Virus record (IMG/VR): IMGVR_UViG_3300028840_003497
Location: 62,001 to 126,000 of that record
Reading direction: 5' to 3' (one strand)
Source: a virus
Length of the DNA stretch: 64,000 nucleotides
Shown: piece after piece, positions 16,756-25,509 of the stretch
Layout: each line of letters begins with the position of its first letter
Position numbering within the stretch: position 1 is the stretch's first letter
The notes under the pieces: generated by a model
Told to the model about the DNA's origin: nothing
Databases searched by the model: none
The model's input: only the letters and a program-made list of their open reading frames with translations
Position numbers and translations under genes: made by a program

Positions 16756-17469
16756 TTAACTCTTTCCGCTCAGCCTGTCCAGACCTAGAAACCTCGATCC
16801 AACCTTACTCAGCAAACGCACAAACGCCAAATCATTCTCCAGCGCATCAAGCCTAGCATCAGCCCCAATGTTAGTACGCGACACACTGGGCGCACCAAAA
16901 GGAGGAGCATCTTCGTGTTCTCTTACCCCAGGATTGGCCTCACATGCCCGCATTCGCTCCAACTCGGCCAAGCGTCCCCGCATACGCTCTAGCTCGGCCT
17001 CTGCGGCCTGCATCAGCGGAGCCTGCGACTGAAGGCGAACCAGCGCCCCTGTAGTGCGTTCCACTACATTCTCCCAGTTCAGATCGTCCCCGTATGCGGC
17101 TTGCATCTTGGACAGCGCCTTGGAAGCCCTTACAACAACGTCCGAGCCTGAAAGGCTTTTCTGTCTGGACTGGATCAGTTCAGTTTGAATCCTGTCCACA
17201 TTCGTATTAGCAACTCCAATCTGAGTCTTCAAATCTGTGTTTTCTAATTGGAGCTTCTGGGATCTCTCTATAAGGAGAGTCAATTCTGCAAGAACAAGTG
17301 CCTGGTTAATTGCCCCATCCTCCGGACAAGTCCCAAGCACCAGCTTCGTTACATCCGAGACAAACGCCTCCAGCCCAGACTGATCACAGCACTTATCATC
17401 CGAGCAATCATTACGATCGCATGAGTGATCCACACCAGATTCACTTCCACATTCAACTTTGTTCTTCAT
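16756..17469 (-). CDS. Coiled-coil protein with cysteine-rich N-terminus
   Basis: The first 30 residues contain five cysteines spaced CDRNDCSDDKCC, a possible metal site. Long helices follow at about 55-105 and 145-175. No family recognised. The start overlaps the gene encoding a membrane-anchored coiled coil. Confidence 0.55.
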   Translation of the reverse strand: MKNKVECGSESGVDHSCDRNDCSDDKCCDQSGLEAFVSDVTKLVLGTCPEDGAINQALVLAELTLLIERSQKLQLENTDLKTQIGVANTNVDRIQTELIQSRQKSLSGSDVVVRASKALSKMQAAYGDDLNWENVVERTTGALVRLQSQAPLMQAAEAELERMRGRLAELERMRACEANPGVREHEDAPPFGAPSVSRTNIGADARLDALENDLAFVRLLSKVGSRFLGLDRLSGKS

Positions 17470-17695
17470 TATTCAACCCTTCCACAATCTTTTCCAGCAA
17501 TGAGCAGATAACCTCTGCCTGTGTCTTGTTTTTCATATCCACCGAATCAACGTAATTGGCAACTGAAGCAAAAATGTTGTCAATATCATTCTGAAGTTCC
17601 TTTATCTTGCCACCCTGCACGTACCACCCAGCCCAGAACCCTAACAATACTGACAAAATAAAGAAAACAACCACTACGATAGCAACTACTCCCAT
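17453..17695 (-). CDS. Small membrane-anchored protein, paralogue of 36571-36798
   Basis: Start chosen at the ATG after AGGAGGTACC. One N-terminal membrane helix (VVAIVVVVFFILSVLLGFW) is followed by a short soluble helix ending AEVICSLLEKI. The other copy at 36571-36798 has the same plan and ends ADVICSLLEK. Orientation is probably N-out/C-in. The role is unknown; duplication suggests different partners. Confidence 0.65.
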   Translation of the reverse strand: MGVVAIVVVVFFILSVLLGFWAGWYVQGGKIKELQNDIDNIFASVANYVDSVDMKNKTQAEVICSLLEKIVEGLNNEEQS

Positions 17696-18474
17696 GGTAC
17701 CTCCTGCACACGCGCCCACTCGGGCCACGTTTCCATATCCTTGCCCTTACCTTTTTCTCCGTTCGACTTGGCCCAGCCAGATCCGAACTGCTTCATGAAC
17801 ACTTTCACACCCGCCATTTGGCACTGTTCAATGATGTCAAGAGCCCAATGCGGATACATCATCCGCGCCCCAGGTCCAGACTCTCCACCAATAATGACCC
17901 AATTCAAACTATCCGAATCCAGCCACTGCCAGCGCCCCGGCATCACCCCTCCAAAGCCAATGTCCAACTCCTCCAAGAGGGGCTCGCAGCTGAGAAAACG
18001 AACCTGCGACGGACAGTCCAACAGCACGGGCACCCGCGCCATGGCCACCTCGTTGTTCTCCACCGTTGCCCCGTGATAGATGTGCCCGTAGTCCTGCGGG
18101 TAGCCCTGGCGACCCTTCAAGAAGTCCCGCATCCGCTCCGGACGCTTCGTGAGAACCTGAAAGATGTGCCTCGGGTTATTCTCCATCTCGACGTACACGT
18201 CCTCGATGAAGCTCGTCGGGATCGCCCGGTGGAACAGGTCCCCCATCGAGCAAACGAACACCTTCCTCGGCCTCGTCCACCTCGACGGCTGGTCGAGCCG
18301 ATCCGGATGCGTCGTGGGCTTGAACCCGTTCTTGTAGCCCTCCTGCCCCATCGCCTTCAGCCGCCTGGACATCTTCTCGGCGTAGCAGTTGTCGCACCCG
18401 GGGCTGACCTTCGTGCAACCGGTCACCGGGTTCCATGTCGCATCCGTCCACTCAATATTGCTCTTGTCACCCAT
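17686..18474 (-). CDS. Phage Gp37/Gp68-family protein (DUF5131)
   Basis: The N-terminus IEWTDATWNPVTGC with CTKVSPGCDNCYAEKMSRR is the hallmark of the Gp37/Gp68 family, whose three-cysteine cluster resembles a radical-SAM iron-sulfur site. Later blocks VFVCSMGDLFH and VIIGGESGPGAR are also typical. The biochemical function is not established. The gene is somewhat more GC-rich than its neighbours, which might mean recent acquisition. Confidence 0.85.
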   Translation of the reverse strand: MGDKSNIEWTDATWNPVTGCTKVSPGCDNCYAEKMSRRLKAMGQEGYKNGFKPTTHPDRLDQPSRWTRPRKVFVCSMGDLFHRAIPTSFIEDVYVEMENNPRHIFQVLTKRPERMRDFLKGRQGYPQDYGHIYHGATVENNEVAMARVPVLLDCPSQVRFLSCEPLLEELDIGFGGVMPGRWQWLDSDSLNWVIIGGESGPGARMMYPHWALDIIEQCQMAGVKVFMKQFGSGWAKSNGEKGKGKDMETWPEWARVQEVPWE

Positions 18475-18727
18475 CTACATGCCTCATCATTGTCCTCATA
18501 AAAATCGTAGAATACGCATCTTCAAGAATCAGCCTCAATTCATCCTTAGTATTAGCTCTTCCAATCTCCATCTTCTCACCACGTTCAATAAGACTGAGCA
18601 CGTACAGATCGCCATCCATAACAACCTCCACACCTAATCCCATCTTGTCTTCAATTTCGAACAAGGCCCACCATAACTTAGATAGTCGTTCAACGTGGGG
18701 GCCGAAATTAGGTGTCTTGTCACCCAT
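18467..18727 (-). CDS. Hypothetical protein, 86 aa
   Basis: Start set at MGDKTPNFGPHVERL, which overlaps the end of the upstream gene; the longer frame would lie inside that gene. Small helical protein with no recognised family. Confidence 0.5.
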   Translation of the reverse strand: MGDKTPNFGPHVERLSKLWWALFEIEDKMGLGVEVVMDGDLYVLSLIERGEKMEIGRANTKDELRLILEDAYSTIFMRTMMRHVDG

Positions 18728-18989
18728 TATGACAGCCAGAAATCGGGACAGCATCAACACACCTTTTCTCAGAGCACGGATGGATCTCTCTATCACCGCT
18801 CCACGGATGAGGATCACTCATGGCTATGAACTCAGCCTCCGCTCCGTTCTTTCCTTTCCAGTAAACAGGCTTAGTCTTATCTGAGTCCTCAAACATACGG
18901 AAAACATCGCCTTTTTTCACGTCACAGATCCCTTTGACACTAATCCATCCGTCACCATTCTTTACCTCAACAATACGTTTTTCACTCAT
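18720..18989 (-). CDS. Hypothetical protein, 89 aa
   Basis: The N-terminal part (DVKKGDVFRMFE) is strand-rich, like other small phage proteins that begin with a KGD turn. CGAGGAGCAGAG precedes the ATG. Not assigned. Confidence 0.55.
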   Translation of the reverse strand: MSEKRIVEVKNGDGWISVKGICDVKKGDVFRMFEDSDKTKPVYWKGKNGAEAEFIAMSDPHPWSGDREIHPCSEKRCVDAVPISGCHNG

Positions 18990-19038
18990 CTCTGCTCCTC
19001 GATTCCTTTAGCCTCAGCACCCACGGATCGCACTCCAT
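18982..19038 (-). CDS. Possible 18-aa peptide
   Basis: The frame MECDPWVLRLKESRSRDE ends in an overlap with the next gene. Upstream in-frame codons up to the previous stop also look protein-like (QIGFDPENK), so the true start may be a non-standard codon further upstream. Tentative. Confidence 0.3.
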   Translation of the reverse strand: MECDPWVLRLKESRSRDE

Positions 19039-19058
19039 CTTATTCTCTGGATCAAAAC

Positions 19059-19328
19059 CTATTTGATACTCCTACACGGCGGTGGCTCAGGAGGCTCGGG
19101 TGGATCTAGCAACTTTGATCTGCCTTCTACGTCATATCCGTTATTCGGGGCTCCACACTCTGAGCATCTGTCTCTGTTCAGATTGAACTTCTCGCAATAC
19201 GGACACTTCCACGGATTGTTTTCTTCCCGCGTATCAACGTAGAAAACAACCCTACTCGGCCTATGAGCCTGTAGAGGTTTCGGTCGCGGAACCATTGGTG
19301 GTCCATTTATACCCATATCGACTCCCAT
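19059..19328 (-). CDS. Zinc-ribbon protein with proline-rich tail
   Basis: CPYCEKFNLNRDRCSECG (about 42-59) is a zinc ribbon of the RanBP2/rubredoxin-like kind. The tail (PPEPPEPPPC) is proline-rich. An internal ATG at 19316 with GGGAG ahead of it is an equally good start. Function unknown. Confidence 0.6.
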   Translation of the reverse strand: MGVDMGINGPPMVPRPKPLQAHRPSRVVFYVDTREENNPWKCPYCEKFNLNRDRCSECGAPNNGYDVEGRSKLLDPPEPPEPPPCRSIK

Positions 19329-19337
19329 CTCATCATC

Positions 19338-19973
19338 TTAGATGCCAGATTCCACGCCACGACTGAGAACAGCTCTTCGCTGCCATTCAGCCGCTACTTT
19401 CAAAAACACCATGTACTCCTCAATTTGACTAGTAGTGTACCCGTATCCAACTGCAAGGTTTTCAAAATTTTTCAACCATTCTTCCGTGTCGTGTAAAATG
19501 CTATTTACTATAATCTGTGTCGAACTCACGACGCAGAGCGGCCCATTCGACGCAATGATGCACAAAGGACGAATCTTCCAATGATCATCAATTACCTCGG
19601 ACTCGCCGCATACCACTACTTTTCCTGAAACACGTGCCTGCCCGGAAACACGTGCCTGCCCACATATCCGAACTGCCCCAGAGATCCTCGCCTGGTCGCA
19701 CACCCAAGACATGCCTGAAACCCAGACTGAGCCAGAAATACTAGCTTCGCCAGAAACACGCGCCAAGTTGTACACACTCACGTCATCAGAAATCCAAGCA
19801 GAACCTTCCTGGGACAAATTGTGCTCAGACTCAATCCAACCACCAAGATCACCAGCCTTTACACCAACGGATGGAATATCAATCAACGCCTGAATTCGGT
19901 GCAATGTACGAGACTTCATATCACCAACAATAATTTTATACTCTTCAGTGAGAGTATACTTTCTATTTTCCAT
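19338..19973 (-). CDS. Left-handed beta-helix-like repeat protein
   Basis: Residues about 45-120 contain short repeats with the spacing of a left-handed beta helix (hexapeptide) coil, for example ARISGAVRICGQARVSGQA. Phage proteins of this type are common, and the upstream GDLGGWIESE motif is characteristic of them. They are thought to bind nucleotides or surfaces, but no activity is established. A helical C-terminal domain follows. Confidence 0.7.
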   Translation of the reverse strand: MENRKYTLTEEYKIIVGDMKSRTLHRIQALIDIPSVGVKAGDLGGWIESEHNLSQEGSAWISDDVSVYNLARVSGEASISGSVWVSGMSWVCDQARISGAVRICGQARVSGQARVSGKVVVCGESEVIDDHWKIRPLCIIASNGPLCVVSSTQIIVNSILHDTEEWLKNFENLAVGYGYTTSQIEEYMVFLKVAAEWQRRAVLSRGVESGI

Positions 19974-20394
19974 CAGAATCTTCCTCCTTAGCCATTCGAC
20001 AGCGAGGATCTACCAATTGATCTTCGCTCACAACACTTACCGTCTTTAATTCAAAATCTTCGATCACGCGAATCCCATCTTCTCGCATGTGCGACTTTTT
20101 GATCGTTCCACTTGGCGCGAACATCGGCTGAACAGGAATAATGTCTTCAGTCTTCACCGGCATCTTCACCTCATCACACTTGGCAATTTCTTCTGGCGTC
20201 ATCGGGCGACTTTCAAAAAAATCTTCTACGAAATTATGATGCCTGATCAGTGGCCTAATCAAACTCCTCGCAAACGCACGCTTCTTTGGAGAAAGATGCT
20301 GTAACGATTCGCGCAATTCTTTCCACTTCTTACGACGAATCTTGCGCTTTACCTTGTCACGCATTCTCTGATTAGAGGTTCTACGTCTCATCTC
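19963..20394 (-). CDS. Basic hypothetical protein, 143 aa
   Basis: Start chosen at MRRRTSNQRMRD after AAGGAGGCCAGAG. The first 45 residues are very basic (KVKRKIRRKKWKELR), suggesting RNA or DNA binding; the rest is mixed. No family known. Confidence 0.55.
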   Translation of the reverse strand, partial: EMRRRTSNQRMRDKVKRKIRRKKWKELRESLQHLSPKKRAFARSLIRPLIRHHNFVEDFFESRPMTPEEIAKCDEVKMPVKTEDIIPVQPMFAPSGTIKKSHMREDGIRVIEDFELKTVSVVSEDQLVDPRCRMAKEEDSDGK

Positions 20395-20569
20395 TGGCCT
20401 CCTTGCTATCAAACTCATCCAGTAAGTCGTCGTCCATTGATTTTCCGTATAGCTTTATGAAACTCCTCACCTCATCTCTCGTGGCCATCCCAGGCTTTCC
20501 CCTGCGAGCGTTTATTGCCTTTCGATATCTATCAGGGACTTCAACGGTGTAACTAATCCTAATCTTCAT
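20381..20569 (-). CDS. Small protein resembling a regulator N-arm, 62 aa
   Basis: MKIRISYTVEVPDRYRKAIN followed by a helix recalls short ribbon-helix-helix or phage accessory proteins. No strong family match. It overlaps the genes on both sides. Confidence 0.5.
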   Translation of the reverse strand: MKIRISYTVEVPDRYRKAINARRGKPGMATRDEVRSFIKLYGKSMDDDLLDEFDSKEARDET

Positions 20570-21053
20570 CGCTTGCCTCTTCCAACACTTTTATGACTCG
20601 TTTCATTTGCGCTCCCCTAACTTCTTCCCAGGCTGCTTCCCAGGCTGCTCCCCAGGCTGCTCTCCTGGCTGCTTCCCAGGCTACTTCCCAGGCTGCTTTC
20701 CTGGCTGCTACCCTGGCTATTTCCAACTCTCTATCGGTGATCTTGCCAGCTACCCAGTCTCGTTTAGCCTGTATAGCCACTAGACTGCGAGGATCAGGAT
20801 TCTTCACAGAAGCCAGTGCATCGTCGGCAAAATCGCAGGCAAGCAAATGAAGCTTTTTCTCAGGGATTATTTCGTTGCGTAGCAGTACCCAAAGCCGATC
20901 TTTTGCCGGTATATCCAAGGCGGCGATTTCAAGCGGTGCTAGACTCTTACGCCCTGCCCATAATTTCTCTACTATTTTTCGGGTGTATTCTGCACATGGT
21001 TTCCATTTCATTATTTGTTTAACTGTAATTTCTTTTAGCGTGGACCTATTCAT
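20559..21053 (-). CDS. Protein with tandem Ala-Trp helical repeats
   Basis: The ATG at 21053 overlaps the upstream stop. The N-terminal half (CAEYTRKIVEKL, DRLWVLLRNE) and the C-terminal tandem AAWEVAWEAARRAAW units resemble a widespread family loosely annotated as putative immunity proteins. The repeats arise from direct DNA repeats (GGCTGCTTCCCA-like units at about 20628-20715). Function unknown. Confidence 0.5.
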   Translation of the reverse strand: MNRSTLKEITVKQIMKWKPCAEYTRKIVEKLWAGRKSLAPLEIAALDIPAKDRLWVLLRNEIIPEKKLHLLACDFADDALASVKNPDPRSLVAIQAKRDWVAGKITDRELEIARVAARKAAWEVAWEAARRAAWGAAWEAAWEEVRGAQMKRVIKVLEEASDED

Positions 21054-21795
21054 CAACACTCCCTATCCCTACCATCGGGCGATTCTTTATGCTCTGTCTG
21101 CTAGTAGCTTTAAGTCTCTCTACCTCGGCCTCCAACTCCTTCACGCGAACCCTCTCCTGTTCCAAGAGCCTGTCCATTCCCCGGTAGTGTTTACCGGCAC
21201 AAAGCCAACACATCCATTCGTCCTTATAAATATCTGGTTTGAAGGCATTCTTAGCCAACCTTGCCTGGCCACAACGACAACACGTCACAGGATCATCACT
21301 CCAACCACCTGAACGCTCAGTCTTGGCGTTCAGTTCAGTCTCTAACCGCTCCACCTCGGCCTTGAGATCGTCGCGTTCACAGACCAGTTCCACCTTTTCT
21401 ATGAGCAATTCGTTGCGTTCTTCTTCTAGCAGTTGATGCTCATGCGGATTGTCTTCACCCCAAACAAATTCTTTGCAAAACGCCCTAAGTCTCTCCACCT
21501 CAGCCTTTAGTTGCTCATCATCACACTCAAGACTTGTTTCAGATCCCAATGCCCTAATGTTTTTGACACCCCATCCGGGCACATCCGCATCCATTTCCCA
21601 CCCTATATATGGTTTCATCTTTGGTGGTAAAAAATGATTCAAATGAAAACGCTTCTTTTCGCCATCTGGCAAGTAAACGGAAGCACAACAACCTTCTTCG
21701 TAATCTTCGGCTATCATGCACCTGAGCATGATTTCTTTACCTTTTTTTATTCTTGCATCAGGACTGTATTGCCTATGTCTTTCTTCTGCCTTCAT
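21046..21795 (-). CDS. Coiled-coil protein with zinc ribbon, 249 aa
   Basis: A beta-rich first third (CCASVYLPDGEKKRFHL) is followed by coiled coil (about 98-155), a four-cysteine site CCRCGQARLAKNAF plus CWLC (about 172-200), and a second coiled coil. Not recognised. Confidence 0.6.
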   Translation of the reverse strand: MKAEERHRQYSPDARIKKGKEIMLRCMIAEDYEEGCCASVYLPDGEKKRFHLNHFLPPKMKPYIGWEMDADVPGWGVKNIRALGSETSLECDDEQLKAEVERLRAFCKEFVWGEDNPHEHQLLEEERNELLIEKVELVCERDDLKAEVERLETELNAKTERSGGWSDDPVTCCRCGQARLAKNAFKPDIYKDEWMCWLCAGKHYRGMDRLLEQERVRVKELEAEVERLKATSRQSIKNRPMVGIGSVDE

Positions 21796-21798
21796 CTC

Positions 21799-22059
21799 TC
21801 AGTTCCCCTTGTAATGTGGACATGTATTTAAGTGACTCGACTCAGGAACGACTATCCCGTCAGGATCCACTAATGTTACAAATCCGCACTCGGGACAGTA
21901 TTTGCCCTCAATATCGACATGTTCTGGAGGCTCGATTCGTACCGGATCTATGGTGCGTGGGTTTCCTCCTAGAACCTTGTCAACTAAAGCAGTAACACTT
22001 TCGACCCCGTTCCCCTCCAACACAATATGAATATCAACTCTGTTATTATCGTCGCTCAT
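21799..22059 (-). CDS. Hypothetical protein with zinc site
   Basis: The ATG at 22059 is preceded by GAGGAGGATTG. CPECGFVTL (about 55) and a late CPHYKG could bind a metal with intervening His. Function unknown. Confidence 0.55.
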   Translation of the reverse strand: MSDDNNRVDIHIVLEGNGVESVTALVDKVLGGNPRTIDPVRIEPPEHVDIEGKYCPECGFVTLVDPDGIVVPESSHLNTCPHYKGN

Positions 22060-22089
22060 CAATCCTCCTCAATCCGGCCCACTGGCTAA

Positions 22090-22311
22090 TTATTCTTCTC
22101 CACGTTTATAATCGCGCATCGCCTGCGCCATATCCTTCAGCGCCTCGGAAAGCGCCATACATCCTGCTGGACTCGTAGCCACAATTGGAGGTGTCTGCCC
22201 GTTCCCCTTGCGATCGTCCACGACAACCACGCTCCGCCCCAGTTCGTTAACGCGCAGGACCAGGGTTAAAGGGCCACCTGTGCCGACTGGAATTGTAGTA
22301 ATCGTTCCCAT
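22090..22311 (-). CDS. Hypothetical protein, 73 aa
   Basis: Strand-rich N-terminal half with an alternating valine pattern, ending in a helix (LSEALKDMAQAMRDY). GAGGAGGACTGAA precedes the start. Not recognised. Confidence 0.5.
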   Translation of the reverse strand: MGTITTIPVGTGGPLTLVLRVNELGRSVVVVDDRKGNGQTPPIVATSPAGCMALSEALKDMAQAMRDYKRGEE

Positions 22312-22312
22312 T

Positions 22313-22723
22313 TCAGTCCTCCTCTATCTCATCGGAACAGATCGGTCTCTCGGCCTTAACGGACCTGTACGCTATGCTACTCTCCACAAAGCACACCTGA
22401 TCGCAAGCGGAACAATCCTGAAGACCGGCCAGCAAATGATGAGGGATCCCGACCTTCTCTCCACACCACGGACAGACCGGATGAAAGCGCCACGCGTTCT
22501 TCTTCGGTGCCCCCTTGATTTCCGTAACCTGCAACCCGACTATCGGCGCAACGTGATCGCCCATGCCGCTCATCTCAATTCCATCGATCACGAATATCGT
22601 GTTTTCGTGAGACACATGCATCCCGGCGGTGAACGGTACCGGGTACTTGCGCGTATCCACAGCGATCACGGTCCCGCGACCATTGATCTGGTCAATACTC
22701 TCAACATCGTGTAAATTAATCAT
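22313..22723 (-). CDS. Hypothetical protein with two CxxC sites, 136 aa
   Basis: Start set at MINLHDVESID. A beta-rich first half (NTIFVIDGIEMSG) precedes CPWCG and CSACDQVC, a probable zinc ribbon. The general plan resembles other small phage beta proteins with a zinc module. Not assigned. Confidence 0.55.
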   Translation of the reverse strand: MINLHDVESIDQINGRGTVIAVDTRKYPVPFTAGMHVSHENTIFVIDGIEMSGMGDHVAPIVGLQVTEIKGAPKKNAWRFHPVCPWCGEKVGIPHHLLAGLQDCSACDQVCFVESSIAYRSVKAERPICSDEIEED

Positions 22724-22727
22724 TGAC

Positions 22728-23204
22728 TTAACGCTCCACCTTATATACCACGTCAACTTTTTTTGATAATTGCATCCCGGCATCTAGGCATTCCACAGAC
22801 GCCCTGTCATCATCAAGACTTGTGAGATCACACCCACTCTTGCCCCCCGATAACAACCTGTCGGCTAAATCAATCTCCTGCTGGGGAGACATGACAAGCA
22901 AAGTTCTCCCGTTTATCAATTCAGCATCTCTTTCAAGACGGGCCTTCAGCTCCTCTTTATTGACATATTCTCTCCGTCGAATAACGGCCTCAAACTCCGC
23001 ATGACGCCTATCTGATTCCTTCTTAATCTCCCGATCAACCTCCTCCGCTGTCCCCATAATAACAACAGAACTAAAACAACGAAACTGACCCTCGTTGCTC
23101 CACTGCTTCGCCTCCTCTTCGCTCGAAACAGCATATCCGACAGGCTCCGGAGATGATCTCATTGTCAGATCCTGGTCCTCCATCAAAACATAAACTTCAT
23201 TCAT
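22728..23204 (-). CDS. Hypothetical protein, 158 aa
   Basis: Start set at MNEVYVLMEDQDL, just past the upstream stop. An N-terminal small domain with the GYAVSSEEEAKQW pattern recalls phage proteins that read like enzyme-independent small folds. A charged helix follows. Unknown. Confidence 0.55.
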   Translation of the reverse strand: MNEVYVLMEDQDLTMRSSPEPVGYAVSSEEEAKQWSNEGQFRCFSSVVIMGTAEEVDREIKKESDRRHAEFEAVIRRREYVNKEELKARLERDAELINGRTLLVMSPQQEIDLADRLLSGGKSGCDLTSLDDDRASVECLDAGMQLSKKVDVVYKVER

Positions 23205-23205
23205 C

Positions 23206-23475
23206 TCATAACCCCGCTTTCTTGATCCGCTCACATAAGGCTACAAGCTCATTTTGCAGTTTGAACAATTCCCTAGAGTGCTCGGCAAGCTCTTTAGAAT
23301 ATTCAGACAATTCTGTCTTGAGATCATCCCGTTCCGCCTCCGCTTTATCAGCCCTGGCAGTCTCTGCGTCGATATCCCTTGCATCGTTAATCGCCAAAAG
23401 AAGCAGCATTTGCTCCGCCACGGGCTCAAGCTCGTCTGCCCACTCTTCCAGTTCTTTTATATCCCTTTCAAGCAT
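23206..23475 (-). CDS. Coiled-coil protein, 89 aa
   Basis: Almost entirely heptad-patterned helix (AETARADKAEAERDDLKTEL). It lies immediately downstream of rtcB, but no functional link is visible. Confidence 0.55.
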   Translation of the reverse strand: MLERDIKELEEWADELEPVAEQMLLLLAINDARDIDAETARADKAEAERDDLKTELSEYSKELAEHSRELFKLQNELVALCERIKKAGL

Positions 23476-23488
23476 CTCCCACCTCTCG

Positions 23489-24838
23489 TCACCCCGCCTT
23501 CATGTTGAGGATCGGCTTCACCCGCTCAATAATCTTCGCCGTCGGGCCAATGGCCGCCTCTATCACCTCAGAGGGCTTGTACGCTCCCGGAGATTCGTCC
23601 AGAGGAAGCACCGAGGAGTAGATGCCCTCCATCTGCTTCTTGGCGTCAGAAAGCGCCAGGGTTCGCTTAGCCTCGGACCTGGAGAACAACCGTCCGGCCC
23701 CATGGGGAGCTGATCGATTCCACTCATGGTTTCCGAGCCCCTCGCAGATCAACGTGCCGTCCCGCATATTGAAAGGCAGGATCACCTGTTCACCCTCGTG
23801 CGCGCGTATGGCCCCTTTCCGAATTACCAAATCCTTGAAGTCAATATAATTGTGGACCGTCTCGATCCGGGCCTGTCTATTGTCACTCTTAACGCCAAGA
23901 ATATCGAGGCATTCGCGCATGATGCAGTCACGGTTACGCTCTGCATACGCCTGCGCGAAAACCATATCCCAAAGGTACCCGTAAAAATCATCGCCCTCTA
24001 AGAAATCAAGAGTGGATCCCTTCACATTGTGCAAGCCCAGACTCTCGCGAAGATCCTTGATCGCCTTCGGGATCGCTGACCGTGGCTTCGTCGTTTCTCG
24101 GATCTTGGCAATCTTAGCCTCGTAGTCCGGTGTCATTTTTGTCTTGCGGTTCTCGGTCGCTTTCTTTTGCCAATACCGACAGATCTTCTCGCCCAGCTGC
24201 CGCGACCCGCAGTGAACAATCAGCCAGTAATCATCCCCGCCATCGACACGTCCCAGCTCAATGAAGTGATTACCTCCGCCGAGGGTTCCCTGGCTGGCCT
24301 GCGCCCGAGTAAAATCCATCCCTACTCGCTTACACATCTGCTCGAACCAAAAAGCGTTCATCTCGGGAGGGTTCGGCACATCAACAGACTCGTCCCTCGC
24401 CACCAACCCTCGCCGAAGACTATGAACCGCCCCATCGACCAAACTCCAAAACACCTCCCGTGGCCCACGAACAAGGAAACCATGAGTCCGCGAATCCTCA
24501 TGAACATTAAACCCCATCGGAACACGCTCCCGAATCTCATTGTCCAGATGCGCCATTTCAAATTGACCACTGTGGCGAAATCGTGTGCCCAACATTCCGC
24601 ACCCGATATCAACGCCAACAACAGAAGCAACAACTAGGTTCTGCAATGGCATTGTAAATCCAATGACAGAACCTTTACCAGCATGGGTATCAGGCATTAT
24701 TGCAATATGATCACCCGTATCACGAAGATCAAAAGCAGGATGATTTGTCATGGCAGTAATCTGCGAAACGCACCCCGGATCAACCTGATCTGCAAAAACC
24801 TTCGCAGATGAATATTTTCCATCTATCTCAAACATCAT
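23489..24838 (-). CDS. rtcB: RNA 3-prime-phosphate ligase RtcB
   Basis: RtcB joins RNA 2,3-cyclic-phosphate or 3-prime-phosphate ends to 5-prime-hydroxyl ends using GTP and manganese. Visible features are VGVDIGCGM (metal-binding Asp and Cys), GGGNHFIE, a VHCGSRQLG block and SAPHGAGRLFSR, whose His carries the covalent guanylate. About 449 aa is normal length. The start is the ATG after AGAGGAAG. In bacteria, rtcB is often in the same operon as Ro60 and Y RNA genes; here a Ro60-like gene lies about 5 kb upstream. Confidence 0.93.
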   Translation of the reverse strand: MMFEIDGKYSSAKVFADQVDPGCVSQITAMTNHPAFDLRDTGDHIAIMPDTHAGKGSVIGFTMPLQNLVVASVVGVDIGCGMLGTRFRHSGQFEMAHLDNEIRERVPMGFNVHEDSRTHGFLVRGPREVFWSLVDGAVHSLRRGLVARDESVDVPNPPEMNAFWFEQMCKRVGMDFTRAQASQGTLGGGNHFIELGRVDGGDDYWLIVHCGSRQLGEKICRYWQKKATENRKTKMTPDYEAKIAKIRETTKPRSAIPKAIKDLRESLGLHNVKGSTLDFLEGDDFYGYLWDMVFAQAYAERNRDCIMRECLDILGVKSDNRQARIETVHNYIDFKDLVIRKGAIRAHEGEQVILPFNMRDGTLICEGLGNHEWNRSAPHGAGRLFSRSEAKRTLALSDAKKQMEGIYSSVLPLDESPGAYKPSEVIEAAIGPTAKIIERVKPILNMKAG

Positions 24839-24904
24839 CTTCCTCTCCATCCGCCATCTTAGCGACGATCACACAAGGGACATTACCATGCTACGCAGGG
24901 TTTA

Positions 24905-25261
24905 TCAACCTACCTGCTCAAAGTTTACGGTCACCATTTCCCCCTCCCAAACGAGACCGACACGCGATAAGTCGAGAGAGTCCTGTTCGAAGTGGAACGG
25001 TGGAATATCTCCACTGACCCACCCAGTGCTGCACGCCTCTAACCACGCATTTTGCATGATCTGTGGGAGTCTCCCGTGGAGAAAGGCCGTTGTGATTAAA
25101 TCGTACCGGAAGCCAGCGTCGTTCAGCTTCTGCTCGAACAGATGGAACATCTTCCACAACTCGCCAGGATGTAAGAGCCACTGATCGAGGAGCGCCGCAG
25201 GGACCGACATGACCCCACGCACTCTCGTTTTTCCGTCCAGTATTTCATCCATCGTCGGCAT
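24905..25261 (-). CDS. Hypothetical protein, 118 aa
   Basis: Soluble, mixed alpha/beta, aromatic-rich (WLLHPGELWKMFHLFEQ). Not recognised. It immediately precedes rtcB in transcription order. Confidence 0.55.
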   Translation of the reverse strand: MPTMDEILDGKTRVRGVMSVPAALLDQWLLHPGELWKMFHLFEQKLNDAGFRYDLITTAFLHGRLPQIMQNAWLEACSTGWVSGDIPPFHFEQDSLDLSRVGLVWEGEMVTVNFEQVG

Positions 25262-25481
25262 CGACTACCCCTTTCCTTAAGGCCCGCATATGCGCGAGCC
25301 TCTTCGAGAATTGCATCTTTCTTTCATCCGGCCAATCCGCGCTCACAGTCCGAAGATGCTGATGCACTGAATTAAACAGAACTGCATACACATCCACGTT
25401 TGCGATCTCGGCAAACGCTACAATATTCTCAAACACATCACGCGGTATCATTAAATACGGCTGGTCATTAACATAGGCCAT
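25245..25481 (-). CDS. Hypothetical protein, 78 aa
   Basis: Helical small protein (IPRDVFENIVAFAEIANVDVY). GGAGGTTGG precedes the ATG, and a palindrome copy lies 11 bases upstream. No family. Confidence 0.55.
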   Translation of the reverse strand: MAYVNDQPYLMIPRDVFENIVAFAEIANVDVYAVLFNSVHQHLRTVSADWPDERKMQFSKRLAHMRALRKGVVDADDG

Positions 25482-25491
25482 CCAACCTCCA

Positions 25492-25507
25492 GCGAACTCA
25501 AGTTCGC
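25492..25507. repeat. Interspersed palindrome copy 5
   Basis: GCGAACTCAAGTTCGC fills most of the 28-base gap between the stop of the nuclease gene and the next start. Confidence 0.75.
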
Positions 25508-25509
25508 AG

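Noticed and set aside
20620-20720. A nucleotide repeat array of regulatory kind
   Set aside because: The repeats are in frame and encode regular Ala-Trp helices, so they are better explained as protein repeats.
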